A stretch of 64,000 nt of DNA from Streptomyces sp. CCM_MD2014 (GTDB taxonomy: Bacteria > Actinomycetota > Actinomycetes > Streptomycetales > Streptomycetaceae): positions 4,960,001 through 5,024,000 of the forward strand of contig NZ_CP009754.1 in the NCBI RefSeq assembly GCF_000772045.1, written 5' to 3'. Below the pieces are notes generated by a model that saw nothing but the letters and a program-made list of their open reading frames with translations, did no database searches and was not told the DNA's origin. Of this stretch, positions 1 through 8,685 are shown piece by piece (position 1 is the stretch's first letter; each line of letters begins with the position of its first letter). A program made the position numbers and the translations under genes.

Positions 1-967
1 CGACCGCGGCGGCGTCGATGTCGTCGGCGAAGTCGATGGTGCCGATGACCTGCGAGCGCTTGGCCGGGTCGGAGACGAACGGGGTGGCGTACTTGGACTC
101 GTCGGCCCACGTGTACAGGCGGGTCGAGGAGTCCTTGGTGCGGGCGGTGGTGAAGTCCAGGCCGCCCTGGCCGTTCATCCAGTCCAGCTGCTCGCCGAGG
201 AGGAACAGCGTCGCGAGGGCCGGGGTGTTGTACGTCTGGTTCTTGCGGGAGTTGTCGATCGCCGTCGGCAGCGAGAAGAACTCCGGGACGTGGCGGCCGG
301 ACGCGTGCACGCGCTCGGCGCGCTCGATCGCGGCCGGGGAGAAGACGCCGATCCACAGGCCGCCGTCGGAGGCGAAGGACTTCTGCGGGGCGAAGTAGTA
401 GACGTCGGTCTCCGACACGTCCACGGGGAGGCCGCCCGCGCCCGACGTCGCGTCCACCAGGACGAGGGCGCCCTCGTCGGCACCGGCCACCCGCTTGATC
501 GGCATGGCGACACCGGTCGACGTCTCGTTGTGCGTGAGGCCGTACACGTCCACGCCGGCCTCGGCGTGCGCCTCGGGGTGGGTGCCCGGGTCGGAGGAGA
601 CGACCGTCGGCTCGGCCAGCCACGGGGCGAGCTTCGCGGCCTTGGCGAACTTGGAGGAGAACTCGCCGAAGCTCAGGTGCTGCGACTTGTTCTCGATCAG
701 GCCGTGCGTCGCGACGTCCCAGAACGCGGTGGAGCCGCCGTTGCCGAGGATGACCTCGTAGCCGTCGGGGAGCCGGAACAGCTCGCGGATGCCCTCGCGG
801 ACCTTCCCGACCAGGTTCTTGACGGGTGCCTGGCGGTGGGAGGTGCCGAGCAGGGACGTACCGGTGGCGGCCAGGGCGTCCAGCGCCTCCACCCGCACCT
901 TGGAGGGACCCGCGCCGAATCGACCGTCCGCGGGCTTGATGTCAGCAGGAATCTGGATCTCAGCCAC
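1..967 (-). CDS. serC: Phosphoserine aminotransferase (3' end outside window)
   Basis: The enzyme makes 3-phosphoserine from 3-phosphohydroxypyruvate and glutamate with pyridoxal phosphate, in serine (and pyridoxine) biosynthesis, in the cytosol. The protein starts MAEIQIPADIKPADGRFGAG and has the class-V aminotransferase pattern: FGAGPSKV near residue 17, then GNGGSTAFWD, then the likely Schiff-base lysine in FAPQKSFASDGG. It is the actinobacterial SerC type. The start is GTG at 965-967. About 322 codons are visible and the C-terminus is cut by the window edge. It is divergent from the FAD/Fe-S oxidoreductase across about 110 bp, which holds a CTCCGC/GCGGAG inverted repeat at 1030-1054. Confidence 0.95.
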   Translation of the reverse strand, partial: MAEIQIPADIKPADGRFGAGPSKVRVEALDALAATGTSLLGTSHRQAPVKNLVGKVREGIRELFRLPDGYEVILGNGGSTAFWDVATHGLIENKSQHLSFGEFSSKFAKAAKLAPWLAEPTVVSSDPGTHPEAHAEAGVDVYGLTHNETSTGVAMPIKRVAGADEGALVLVDATSGAGGLPVDVSETDVYYFAPQKSFASDGGLWIGVFSPAAIERAERVHASGRHVPEFFSLPTAIDNSRKNQTYNTPALATLFLLGEQLDWMNGQGGLDFTTARTKDSSTRLYTWADESKYATPFVSDPAKRSQVIGTIDFADDIDAAAV

Positions 968-1077
968 GTGCCGGAGGGTATCCCCTCGGCCAAACCGGAC
1001 GAAGACATGTCCGTCCGATGAGACGAGATCTCCGCCGTGCGGACCTGTGCGGAGCTACGAGAGCCCATGCTGGACGC

Positions 1078-3942
1078 ATGACCGATCTGGAGGCAGCACT
1101 GCGCAGGGCCGTCCGCGGCGAGGTCGGGTTCGACGTCACCTCCCGGGCCCTGACCACGATGGACGCGTCGAACTACCGGAGGGTCCCGCTCGGTGTCGTC
1201 GCGCCGGCAGACGCCGACGACGTGGCGGCCGTGCTGGAGGTGTGCCGGGAGCGCGGCGTGCCGGTCGTGGCGCGGGGCGGCGGTACGTCGATCGCCGGGC
1301 AGGCGACGGGCACGGGCGTGGTGCTCGACTTCACCCGGCACATGAACCGGCTGGTCGGGCTCGATCCGCAGGCGCGTACGGCCGTCGTCCAGCCGGGGCT
1401 GGTACTCGACCGGCTCCAGGACGCAGCCGCCCCGCACGGGCTGCGCTTCGGCCCCGACCCCTCCACCCACAGCCGCTGCACGCTCGGCGGCATGATCGGC
1501 AACAACTCCTGCGGCTCCCACTCGGTGGCCTGGGGCACGACGGCGGACAGCGTGCTCGAGCTGTCCGTGGTCACGGCGCGGGGGCGGCGGCTGCGGCTCG
1601 GGCAGCAGTGGGCCGGGGCGCCGCAGGGGCTGCGGGAGCTGGTGGACGGCGACCTGGCCCGCCTGCGCACCGGCTTCCTCGACCTCCCGCGCCGCATCTC
1701 CGGCTACGCGCTGGACGCCCTGCTGCCGGAGAACGGCGCGGACGTGGCCCGCTCCTTCTGCGGCTCGGAGGGCACGCTGGGCGTGCTGACGGAAGCCGTC
1801 GTCCGGCTGGTCGAGTCACCACGCGCGCGTGCGCTCGCGGTGCTGGGCTACGCCGACGAGGCGGGCGCGGCGGAGGCTGCGGCCGGGCTGCTTCCGCTCG
1901 GCCCGCTCACGGTGGAGGGCATGGCGGTGGACCTGGTGCCGTCCACGGAGGGGCTGCCGAGGGGCGGGGCCTGGCTGTTCGTGGAGACCGGCGGCGACAC
2001 GGAGGCGGAGGCACGCGCGCGTGCGGAGGCCGTCGTACGGGCCGCGGACGTCGTGGACGCGCTGGTGGTCACCGACCCGGCCGGGCAGCGCACCCTGTGG
2101 CGCATCCGGGAGGACGCGAGCGGTACGGCGACGCGGATGCCGGACGGGTCGGAGGCGTGGCCGGGCTGGGAGGACTGCGCGGTGCCACCGGCACGGCTGG
2201 GCGGCTACCTGCGCGACTTCCGGAGCCTGCTCGCAGCCCATGGTCTGCGCGGCACCCCCTACGGCCACTTCGGCGACGGCTGCATCCACGTCCGCATCGA
2301 CTTCGACCTGCTGACGGACGCCGGGGTCGCCCGGTTCCGCCGCTTCTCGGAGGAACTGGCGGACGTGGTGGTGGCGCACGGGGGCTCGCTCTCCGGGGAG
2401 CACGGGGACGGGCAGGCGCGGGCCGAGCTGCTGCCCCGGATGTACGGCGCGGAGACGGTCGCCCTCTTCGAGCGCGCGAAGGCGGTCTGGGACCCGGACG
2501 ACCTCCTCAACCCCGGCATGCTGGTCCGCCCGGCCCCCCTCGACACCAACCTCCGCTTCTCGGTCCTGCCGCGCGAGCCGGTGGACGTGGCGTTCGGCTA
2601 CCCGTCCGACGGCGGCGACTTCTCGGCGGCGGTGCGCCGCTGCGTGGGCGTGGCCAAGTGCCGTACGACGTCGGTGTCCGGCTCGGGCGTGATGTGCCCG
2701 TCCTTCCGGGCGACGGGGGAGGAGGAGCACTCCACGCGGGGGCGGGCCCGGCTGCTGCACGAGATGCTCGCGGGCGAGCTGGTGACGGACGGCTGGCGGT
2801 CGACGGAGGTCCGGGACGCCCTGGACCTGTGCCTGTCCTGCAAGGGCTGCCGCTCCGACTGCCCGGTCGAGGTCGACATGGCCACGTACAAGGCGGAGTT
2901 CCTGCACCACCACTACGAGGGACGCCGCCGCCCCGCCGCCCACTACACCATGGGATGGCTGCCGGTGTGGCTGCGCTGGGCGGCACGGACGCGGACGGCA
3001 CCGGTCGTCAACGCGCTGGCGTCGGTACGGCCGTTGGCCGCGGTGGCCAAGCGGCTGGGCGGGATCGCGGGGGAGCGGGAGGTGCCGCGGCTGGCGGGGG
3101 AGACGTTCAGCAGGTGGTGGCGGGGGCGGCGCCGGGGAGCGGCCGACGACGGCGACCTGGTGGTCCTGTGGCCCGACACCTTCACCGAGCACCTCTCGCC
3201 CTCCGTGGGCCGGGCGGCCGTACGGGTGCTGGAGGCGGCGGGACTGCGGGTGGCGCTGCCGCCGACGCTGCGCAGTCGCGGCGTGATCGGCGACGGTACG
3301 TCGACGTCGGCTCTCGCGCTGCTGACAGCCCGCCGGGGACAGGTCTGCTGCGGCCTGACGTACGTCTCCACCGGCCAACTGGACCGCGCCCGCACGGTGA
3401 TGCGCCGCACGCTGGACCTGATGGCCCCGGTGCTGGAGACGTCCGCGCCGGTCGTCGTCCTGGAGCCGAGCTGCGCCGCCGCCCTGCGCACGGACCTGCC
3501 CGAGCTGCTGCACGACGACCCGCGCGCGGCCCGGCTGGCCTCGCGCGTCCTGACCTTCGCGGAGGCCCTGGAACGCCACGCCCCCGACTGGACCCCGCCG
3601 GCGGTGAACCTCCCGGCGGTCGGGCAGACCCACTGCCACCAGCACGCGGTCCTGGGCGACGCGGCCGACCGTCGCCTGCGCGAGTCGGCGGGCCTGACCG
3701 GGGAGCTGAGCGGCGGCTGCTGCGGCCTCGCGGGCAACTTCGGCTTCGAGGCCGGCCACTACGAGGTGTCGGCGGCCTGCGCGGAGGACCAGCTCCTCCC
3801 GGCGGTGCGCGAGGCTCCGGACGGCGCGGTGGTGCTGGCGGACGGCTTCTCCTGCCGGACCCAGCTGGAGCAACTGGCGGGGGTGCGGGGGCGGCACCTG
3901 GCGGAGGTGCTGGCGGAGGGGCTGGAGGGAGAGCGCCGGTGA
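1078..3942 (+). CDS. FAD-binding and (Fe-S)-binding oxidoreductase, D-lactate/glycolate dehydrogenase-like (YdiJ/Dld-II type)
   Basis: This 954-residue fusion oxidises a 2-hydroxy acid such as D-lactate; the exact substrate is not shown. The N-terminal PCMH-type FAD domain (about residues 35-220) has RGGGTSIAGQ and NNSCGSHS. It is followed by an FAD-oxidase C domain containing GHFGDGCIHVRID and SGEHGDGQAR. Cysteine clusters CVGVAKC (about 522) and CLSCKGCRSDCP (about 585) form a two-[4Fe-4S] ferredoxin region. A CCG-type domain follows, with CCGLTY and GGCCGLAGNFGFE. The length and order fit the YdiJ family. ATG at 1078 is chosen because homology begins just after it; an upstream in-frame start at 1018 is unlikely. 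The neighbours give no pathway clue. Confidence 0.88.
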   Translation: MTDLEAALRRAVRGEVGFDVTSRALTTMDASNYRRVPLGVVAPADADDVAAVLEVCRERGVPVVARGGGTSIAGQATGTGVVLDFTRHMNRLVGLDPQARTAVVQPGLVLDRLQDAAAPHGLRFGPDPSTHSRCTLGGMIGNNSCGSHSVAWGTTADSVLELSVVTARGRRLRLGQQWAGAPQGLRELVDGDLARLRTGFLDLPRRISGYALDALLPENGADVARSFCGSEGTLGVLTEAVVRLVESPRARALAVLGYADEAGAAEAAAGLLPLGPLTVEGMAVDLVPSTEGLPRGGAWLFVETGGDTEAEARARAEAVVRAADVVDALVVTDPAGQRTLWRIREDASGTATRMPDGSEAWPGWEDCAVPPARLGGYLRDFRSLLAAHGLRGTPYGHFGDGCIHVRIDFDLLTDAGVARFRRFSEELADVVVAHGGSLSGEHGDGQARAELLPRMYGAETVALFERAKAVWDPDDLLNPGMLVRPAPLDTNLRFSVLPREPVDVAFGYPSDGGDFSAAVRRCVGVAKCRTTSVSGSGVMCPSFRATGEEEHSTRGRARLLHEMLAGELVTDGWRSTEVRDALDLCLSCKGCRSDCPVEVDMATYKAEFLHHHYEGRRRPAAHYTMGWLPVWLRWAARTRTAPVVNALASVRPLAAVAKRLGGIAGEREVPRLAGETFSRWWRGRRRGAADDGDLVVLWPDTFTEHLSPSVGRAAVRVLEAAGLRVALPPTLRSRGVIGDGTSTSALALLTARRGQVCCGLTYVSTGQLDRARTVMRRTLDLMAPVLETSAPVVVLEPSCAAALRTDLPELLHDDPRAARLASRVLTFAEALERHAPDWTPPAVNLPAVGQTHCHQHAVLGDAADRRLRESAGLTGELSGGCCGLAGNFGFEAGHYEVSAACAEDQLLPAVREAPDGAVVLADGFSCRTQLEQLAGVRGRHLAEVLAEGLEGERR

Positions 3943-3948
3943 GGTCTC

Positions 3949-5109
3949 CTACGGCCGGTGGAACTCGACCTCGGGGTGTGAGGGGGCGGGGCCCTGGAGG
4001 AGTGGCTGGGGGATGCCCCGGAGGTGGAGGTCGAAGAAGGCGCCGACGTAGTCGCGGGTGATGTACCAGCCCCGCTCGCCCGGGAGCGGCACCTCCGGAT
4101 CGGGCAGCCCCAGCTGCTCCGCCAGCCAGGGGATGTCGGTGAAGGAGAAGTGCCCGGCCCCGGACACGGTCAGCCAACGCTTCCAGCCGCGCAGGCGGTC
4201 ATAGGTCTCGGCCCAGTCGCCGGCGGTGTTGGCGGGACCGTGGACGGCCTCGGCGCCGACCATCATGAACGGACGCCGGCCGAGCCCGGAGCCCGCGTCG
4301 CGTACGAAGAAGCCCCCGTCGAGGTTGACCCCCGCCCGTACGCGACGGTCGGCTGCCATCGTCGCCATGGCGGCCGCCCCGCCGATCGAATGCCCGGCGA
4401 CGCCGATACGGCGCGAGTCGATCACGTGGGCGAGCAAGCCCGCTCTACGGTGTCCCGTCAACGCGTCGATCACGAAGGACAGGTCTGCGGCCCGGCCCTC
4501 CACGACCACCGCCTCCTCGACGTCGACGCCGACCCGGTCGCAGGCCACGCAGGGCGGAACCCGGCCCCCGGGGAACTCCGTGCCGACGGATTCGTAGGCG
4601 TGGTCCACGGCGGCGACGACGTAACCGCGGGCGGCCAGTTCCCCGGCGAGCGCGGTGAGCGTGGTGCGCGGCATGGAGAAGCCGGGGGACAGCAGGACCA
4701 GCGGGAACCGGCCCGGCGCGGTGGGTGCGTCGAGTTGGGCGTGCGTCCGCGTTCCCGCGACCGTCGCGGCCGGTACGACCCCGGCGAGGCCCTTGGCCTC
4801 CAGGAGTCGTTGCGCCTCGCTCTCGGTCATGTACGCCGCCGGGACCCCGCCCGACGGGCGTGCCGGGTAGGACACGGACACCATCAGCTCCCTGCCGCGC
4901 GCCGCCGGCACCCAGGGGTCGGCGCGGTGCCGGTCGACGAGGTGCAGGGTGCGGCGGCCCACGGGGTGGGGGCCGGCGGGGGAGGGCAACTCCAGTACGG
5001 CGGCGGGCGCCGAGGACGCGGGGGCGGCCCCGAGGAGCGGCACGGACGCGGCTCCCGCGAGCAGTGCGGTCAGGACGGTTCTGCGTGAGGTGTTCGATCT
5101 GCTGGGCAT
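3949..5109 (-). CDS. Tat-exported alpha/beta hydrolase, PAF-acetylhydrolase/lipase-like
   Basis: This is a 386-residue secreted esterase or lipase candidate. The N-terminus (RSNTSRRTVLTALLAGAA) is a twin-arginine signal peptide followed by an Ala-rich cleavage region. The nucleophile elbow is GHSIGG at about residue 240. It is preceded by the oxyanion-type segment LVLLSPGFSMPRT and followed by a strand carrying NLDGGFF, a candidate acidic residue. A C-terminal GAGHFSFTD supplies the histidine. This layout matches Streptomyces lipases of the platelet-activating-factor acetylhydrolase family. It ends 6 bp from the converging oxidoreductase. The start is the ATG at 5107-5109, just before the signal peptide. 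The substrate is unknown. Confidence 0.85.
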   Translation of the reverse strand: MPSRSNTSRRTVLTALLAGAASVPLLGAAPASSAPAAVLELPSPAGPHPVGRRTLHLVDRHRADPWVPAARGRELMVSVSYPARPSGGVPAAYMTESEAQRLLEAKGLAGVVPAATVAGTRTHAQLDAPTAPGRFPLVLLSPGFSMPRTTLTALAGELAARGYVVAAVDHAYESVGTEFPGGRVPPCVACDRVGVDVEEAVVVEGRAADLSFVIDALTGHRRAGLLAHVIDSRRIGVAGHSIGGAAAMATMAADRRVRAGVNLDGGFFVRDAGSGLGRRPFMMVGAEAVHGPANTAGDWAETYDRLRGWKRWLTVSGAGHFSFTDIPWLAEQLGLPDPEVPLPGERGWYITRDYVGAFFDLHLRGIPQPLLQGPAPSHPEVEFHRP

Positions 5110-5200
5110 GCGGTCGAAGTTAGACGCCGGGCGCGGCACAACGCGTCGCCGCTGAGGGGTACTTGGGCGTACGACCGGCGACTGATCATCGGGAGTCCGG

Positions 5201-5464
5201 ATGGCACCGTGGTATCGGTCGCGCGGTCTGCCGCAGGGTTGTGGCGTCCACCGCACGACTCCCGAGCTCGATCGCACCCGACCCGTCTGGCGGCAGGTCG
5301 CCGCCGCCATCGAGGCACGTATCGCGGACGGTACTCACCCCATCGATGCGCGGGTTGGGTCGGTGGCCGAGTTGTCGGCCGCGTGCGCCATTGCGGCATC
5401 GGCCGCGCAGGCCGTCCGTCGGCCGCCGGTGACGGAGGGCGGGGGCGCCGACCCGAGTCGTTGA
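5201..5464 (+). CDS. Short GntR-like winged-helix protein, possibly degenerate
   Basis: An 87-residue frame whose middle part, LDRTRPVWRQVAAAIEARIA, then DGTHPID, then a helix pair, resembles the first 60 residues of GntR-type winged-helix domains (PVWRQVAaxIxARIxDGTxP...SxxELxxxxgIAxxTxQ). The helix-turn-helix part is worn: expected polar recognition positions are alanines (AIAASAAQAV), and the usual wing is replaced by a Gly-rich end. A GGGAG ribosome binding site lies 5 bases before ATG 5201. It could be a small DNA-binding protein or a decaying remnant; I cannot separate the two. Confidence 0.45.
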   Translation: MAPWYRSRGLPQGCGVHRTTPELDRTRPVWRQVAAAIEARIADGTHPIDARVGSVAELSAACAIAASAAQAVRRPPVTEGGGADPSR

Positions 5465-5490
5465 CCGGAACCGCGTGACGCGGCCCACGC

Positions 5491-7068
5491 GTGATCGTCC
5501 GTATGGACGGCTCGGGTGATCAGGTGGAGGCGGCGTCGCGACGGCGGTTCGGCAAGCGGGCCCGGGTGATCGGGGGCGGGGCGGCCGTCGTCGCCTTGGC
5601 GCTCGCCGCCGGGATGGTGATCGCCGACGACGGGCCGGCCGGCATCGCGGCGCCGTACGGATGCGGGGCGGGGGGAGTGCACAGCACCGCGTCCTCTCCC
5701 GCGCCGGACCGACCCGCGCCGGACGGCGCCGCCGACTTCGACGGCGACGGGCATCCCGACCTGGCCCTCGGCTCGATGGGGGACGTGCCGGGCGGGTACG
5801 GCGGGGGGAGCGTCGCGGTGGCGTACGGGGCGGGGGACGGGACCGGGATCGCCCGGTGCCAGTACCTGACGCAGGACGACCCCGGGATACCGGGCGCCAA
5901 CCGGGACGAGGCGTTCTTCGGGAGTGACGTCGTGGCCCGCGACCTCGACGGGGACGGGTACACGGACCTCGCCGCCTCCGTCTTCGACTGGAAGCCGAGC
6001 GTGATCATCATGTGGGGGTCCGAGGGCGGGCTCTCGCGCGGCGTCCGGGTGCCGGGGACCGACGGCAGCCACGTCGCCTGGGGCGACGACCCGCTCCTGG
6101 ACGAGCAACTCGTCGGCGGTGACTTCGACGGGGACGGGCACCCCGACCTGATCTTCGGGCTGGGCTCCGGCAAGGGGCTGCTCAAGGGCCCCTTCGAGCG
6201 GGACGGCACCCCCGCCGGAACGGGGCCCGTCCCGGCTCCGCGCCGTCCCGCCCCACACGTCCGGCACGCGAACTACGACGACCTTCTCGCCGGGGACCTC
6301 GACGGCGACGGCATCGACGACCTGGTGAGCTTCCACGACGCAGACACCGGACCCGAAGTGCCTTGGCGGGACCGGACCCAGCCGGTGAGCTACCTGCGCG
6401 GCGGCCGGGACGGCTTCACGCAGCCCAGGGACACCCGGCTCCCCGACGCGGGCGAGGGCGCGATCGGCGACGTGGACGGTGACGGAGTCGACGACCTGGT
6501 CCTCAGCCCCCGTGGCGGCGACGCGAGCCGCAGCTCGGTGACCGTGGTGTACGGGACGCAGGACGGCCCGCGGGCGCGCAGGACGACGACCGTCGACCGG
6601 GACACTCCCGGCGTGCCGGGCGCGGAACCCCAGGACGAGGACGCCGTCCTCACCAGCCTGGCCACCGGGGACGTCAACGGCGACGGGTACGCGGACGTGG
6701 TGGCCGGGGCTCCCCGGTGGGACGTGTACGGGGAGCCGGGGCCGGAGGAGGTGCTGTTTTTGGCGGGCGGTCCGGACGGGCTCAGTGGCGAGGGCGCCCG
6801 GCTGTTCGACGGGGACGACCTCGGCGCCGCCCCGGGCGGGGACGCGAACTTCGGTGCCGCCGTGGGCCTCACCGACCTGGACGGCGACGGGCACGCCGAC
6901 CTCGTGGTGACCGCGCCGGGCAGCGACACGGTCGACGGAGTGGCCTACCTGCTGCCCGGCACGGCGAACGGGCCCGCCACCCAGGGCGTCACCCGGTTGT
7001 CCGGGGACGCCTTCGACGACACCGAGGGACTGGGGCTGCTGATGGGCGGCGGGGAGGTCGCCCTTTAG
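5491..7068 (+). CDS. Membrane-anchored FG-GAP (integrin alpha-like) repeat protein
   Basis: This protein of about 525 residues is probably exported and held by an N-terminal membrane segment (GGGAAVVALALAAGMVIA, residues about 28-46). The outer part has about seven FG-GAP/VCBS blades, each with a calcium-binding loop of the D-x-DGDG-x-xDL type: DFDGDGHPDLALG, DLDGDGYTDLAAS, DFDGDGHPDLIFG, DLDGDGIDDLVS, DVDGDGVDDLVLS, DVNGDGYADVVAG and DLDGDGHADLVVT. This predicts a seven-bladed calcium-stabilised beta-propeller for surface binding. No catalytic domain is visible. The start is uncertain: GTG 5491 or ATG 5503, neither with a good ribosome binding site. Confidence 0.85.
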   Translation: MIVRMDGSGDQVEAASRRRFGKRARVIGGGAAVVALALAAGMVIADDGPAGIAAPYGCGAGGVHSTASSPAPDRPAPDGAADFDGDGHPDLALGSMGDVPGGYGGGSVAVAYGAGDGTGIARCQYLTQDDPGIPGANRDEAFFGSDVVARDLDGDGYTDLAASVFDWKPSVIIMWGSEGGLSRGVRVPGTDGSHVAWGDDPLLDEQLVGGDFDGDGHPDLIFGLGSGKGLLKGPFERDGTPAGTGPVPAPRRPAPHVRHANYDDLLAGDLDGDGIDDLVSFHDADTGPEVPWRDRTQPVSYLRGGRDGFTQPRDTRLPDAGEGAIGDVDGDGVDDLVLSPRGGDASRSSVTVVYGTQDGPRARRTTTVDRDTPGVPGAEPQDEDAVLTSLATGDVNGDGYADVVAGAPRWDVYGEPGPEEVLFLAGGPDGLSGEGARLFDGDDLGAAPGGDANFGAAVGLTDLDGDGHADLVVTAPGSDTVDGVAYLLPGTANGPATQGVTRLSGDAFDDTEGLGLLMGGGEVAL

Positions 7069-7124
7069 GCCGTCAGGCCGTGTCTCCGAGCGGGGTTGCC
7101 TGGTGGCACCCGCTTGCCATCCCG

Positions 7125-7523
7125 CTATGAGGCCGTCGGTGGACCGGTGCGGGCAGCGTAGGCGGCGCGGGCATCGTCGATCCGGGCGAGGTGCGCGACG
7201 CTCCATTCGAGCAGAGGCGCGGTGGCCTCGCGCAGGCTGATGCCCATGTCCGTCAGCTCATAGCTGACATGCGGCGGCATCACGTCGTGGACGGTTCGGG
7301 TCAGGATTCCGTCGCGCTCCAGGCCGCGCAGCGTCACGGTGAGCATGCGCTGACTGATTCCGTCGATGGCCCTCTTGAGCTCGGTGAAACGGCGCGGTCC
7401 GTCTTTGAGGTTGCGCACGACCAGCAGCGACCACTTGTCACCGACGATGTCGAGCACCACCCGGGTCCGGCACGCGTCGCTGGGCCGCGCCACCGACTGC
7501 GGATCACCCTGTGCCGCGTCCAT
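7125..7523 (-). CDS. HxlR-family winged-helix transcriptional regulator
   Basis: A 132-residue MarR-like regulator of the HxlR family. The core CRTRVVLDIVGDKWSLLVVR, then NLKDGPRRFTELKRAIDGIS, then the wing QRMLTVTLRGLERDGILTR is diagnostic. A cysteine precedes helix 1 (DACRTRVVL), the position used for thiol sensing in some HxlR/YodB/HypR proteins. It is divergent from an alpha/beta hydrolase (start 7722), and the 198-bp space holds two perfect inverted repeats, so self-regulation and control of the hydrolase are likely. The start is the ATG at 7521-7523. Confidence 0.9.
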   Translation of the reverse strand: MDAAQGDPQSVARPSDACRTRVVLDIVGDKWSLLVVRNLKDGPRRFTELKRAIDGISQRMLTVTLRGLERDGILTRTVHDVMPPHVSYELTDMGISLREATAPLLEWSVAHLARIDDARAAYAARTGPPTAS

Positions 7524-7542
7524 GGTTACCTCCGGAGAACCG

Positions 7543-7560
7543 AGGCACCGAAAAGTGCCT
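7543..7560. promoter_or_regulatory. Inverted repeat AGGCAC-N6-GTGCCT, likely HxlR operator 1
   Basis: Perfect 6-bp arms (AGGCAC at 7543-7548, GTGCCT at 7555-7560) lie 20 bp upstream of the HxlR start. The overlapping segment ACCGAGGCACCGAAAAGT (7539-7556) recurs almost exactly at 7613-7629, so the same protein may bind twice. Binding by the adjacent HxlR protein is inferred from position. Confidence 0.55.
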
Positions 7561-7598
7561 TATTGCCTGTGGTGCGTCGTGTGCACCAGCATGCTCTT

Positions 7599-7615
7599 GG
7601 TACTCAAACAGTACC
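7599..7615. promoter_or_regulatory. Inverted repeat GGTACT-N5-AGTACC, likely HxlR operator 2
   Basis: A perfect palindrome with 6-bp arms around CAAAC. The GTACT...AGTAC form is typical of operators of HxlR-family regulators. It lies centrally in the divergent promoter region and touches the second copy of the ACCGAGGCAC-GAAAAGT segment. Confidence 0.65.
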
Positions 7616-7668
7616 GAGGCACGAAAAGTAACCGCCAGAGTCGCGAATCGGCGGCATGCGCGTGACCG

Positions 7669-7700
7669 TGCCCATCTGCCCATCTGCCCATCTGCTCATC
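7669..7700 (+). repeat. Four tandem copies of an 8-bp unit (TGCCCATC)
   Basis: TGCCCATC occurs at 7669, 7677 and 7685, and as TGCTCATC at 7693. It lies in the leader 22 bp before the hydrolase ATG. Such a tract can change length by slippage and alter the promoter-to-ribosome-site spacing. Confidence 0.75.
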
Positions 7701-7721
7701 TGCTCCCGCGAAGGAAGATCG

Positions 7722-8447
7722 ATGTCCACATTCCTGCTGATCCACGGCGCTTGGCACAACGGACGGTGCTGGGAGCGGGTGGTGCCGCTGCTGGAGGCCG
7801 CCGGGCACCGGGTGTTCGCGCCGTCCCTGACCGGCTACGGCGACAAGGCACACCTGCTCGGTCCGGAGGTGGGTCTCGACACGCACGTCGACGACGTGGT
7901 CGGGCTGATCACCGAGGAGAACCTCGACGACGTCGTACTCGTCGGCCACAGCTACGCAGGGCTGGTGATCTCCTCCGCGGCCCACCGGATTCCGGAACGC
8001 ATCGCGCACCTGGTCTACCTCGACGCGATGGTCCCGGAGGACGGCGAGTCCGCAGTCGACATCCACCCCGTGACACGGCAGCTGATCGAGCTCGCCGAGA
8101 AGTCCGAGAGCGGCTGGCGTGTGCCGCCGATGCCCGAGCGGCCCGCGCCGTTCGGCCTGTTCGGCGTCACCGACCCGGCTGACGTCGCGTGGCTGCACGG
8201 GATGCTCTCGGACCAGCCGGTGCGCTGTCTTCAGCAGCCGGTGCGACTGGGCAACCCGGCCGCTGACGCGATCCCGCGCACGCACATCCACAATGTCGGC
8301 GCCATGCCGGAGGGCGTCACCCGTCGCCCCGTCCCGCCGGTCCAGCCCAACGGCACCGCCGCCCAGGTCTGGGAGTTGCCCACCGGCCACGACTGCATGA
8401 TCACCATGCCGACCGAACTCAGTGAACTGCTTCTCAAGCTCTCCTAG
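7722..8447 (+). CDS. Alpha/beta hydrolase (pyrethroid hydrolase/salicylate esterase-like)
   Basis: A 241-residue cytosolic hydrolase starting MSTFLLIHGAWHNGRCWERV, the HGAWH oxyanion start typical of this small-esterase subgroup. The nucleophile is in VGHSYAGLVI (about residue 81) and the catalytic histidine in TGHDCMI near the C-terminus. ATG 7722 has GGAAG upstream. It is divergent from the HxlR regulator, and HxlR genes often control nearby detoxifying enzymes, so a role in breaking down a reactive ester or carbonyl compound is plausible. The substrate is unknown. Confidence 0.88.
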   Translation: MSTFLLIHGAWHNGRCWERVVPLLEAAGHRVFAPSLTGYGDKAHLLGPEVGLDTHVDDVVGLITEENLDDVVLVGHSYAGLVISSAAHRIPERIAHLVYLDAMVPEDGESAVDIHPVTRQLIELAEKSESGWRVPPMPERPAPFGLFGVTDPADVAWLHGMLSDQPVRCLQQPVRLGNPAADAIPRTHIHNVGAMPEGVTRRPVPPVQPNGTAAQVWELPTGHDCMITMPTELSELLLKLS

Positions 8448-8562
8448 CGCGCCGCTCGTCGGAGGCCGGCGGGGGTCCGCCCCGGCCGCCGCGCCGGAGC
8501 CGGTCGAGGACTCGGGCGCGTCCCGCCGAGCCGGGCGCGTCCGGAAGGATCGGTTGAAGGCG

Positions 8563-8603
8563 CGGCCCGGGCGATCACGGTGATCGATTCGTGCCCCGGG
8601 CCG
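8563..8603. terminator. Nested hairpin terminator downstream of the hydrolase
   Basis: Outer arms CGGCCCGGG (8563-8571) and CCCGGGCCG (8595-8603) are perfectly complementary. They enclose a second palindrome, CGATCAC-G-GTGATCG (8572-8586). There is no U tract, which is usual in Streptomyces. It sits 116 bp after the hydrolase stop and 82 bp before the DinB-like gene. Confidence 0.6.
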
Positions 8604-8685
8604 TCTAGGACAGGATGTGACCTATATGGCTCCTAGCGTGGTTCTCGATCGACGGAACGGCCCCACCGGAAGACGGAGACAGACC

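Noticed and set aside
1816..3897. A 693-codon minus-strand frame inside the FAD/Fe-S oxidoreductase gene
   Set aside because: Same reason: no domain, biased Arg/His/Gln composition, opposite a gene with clear motifs.
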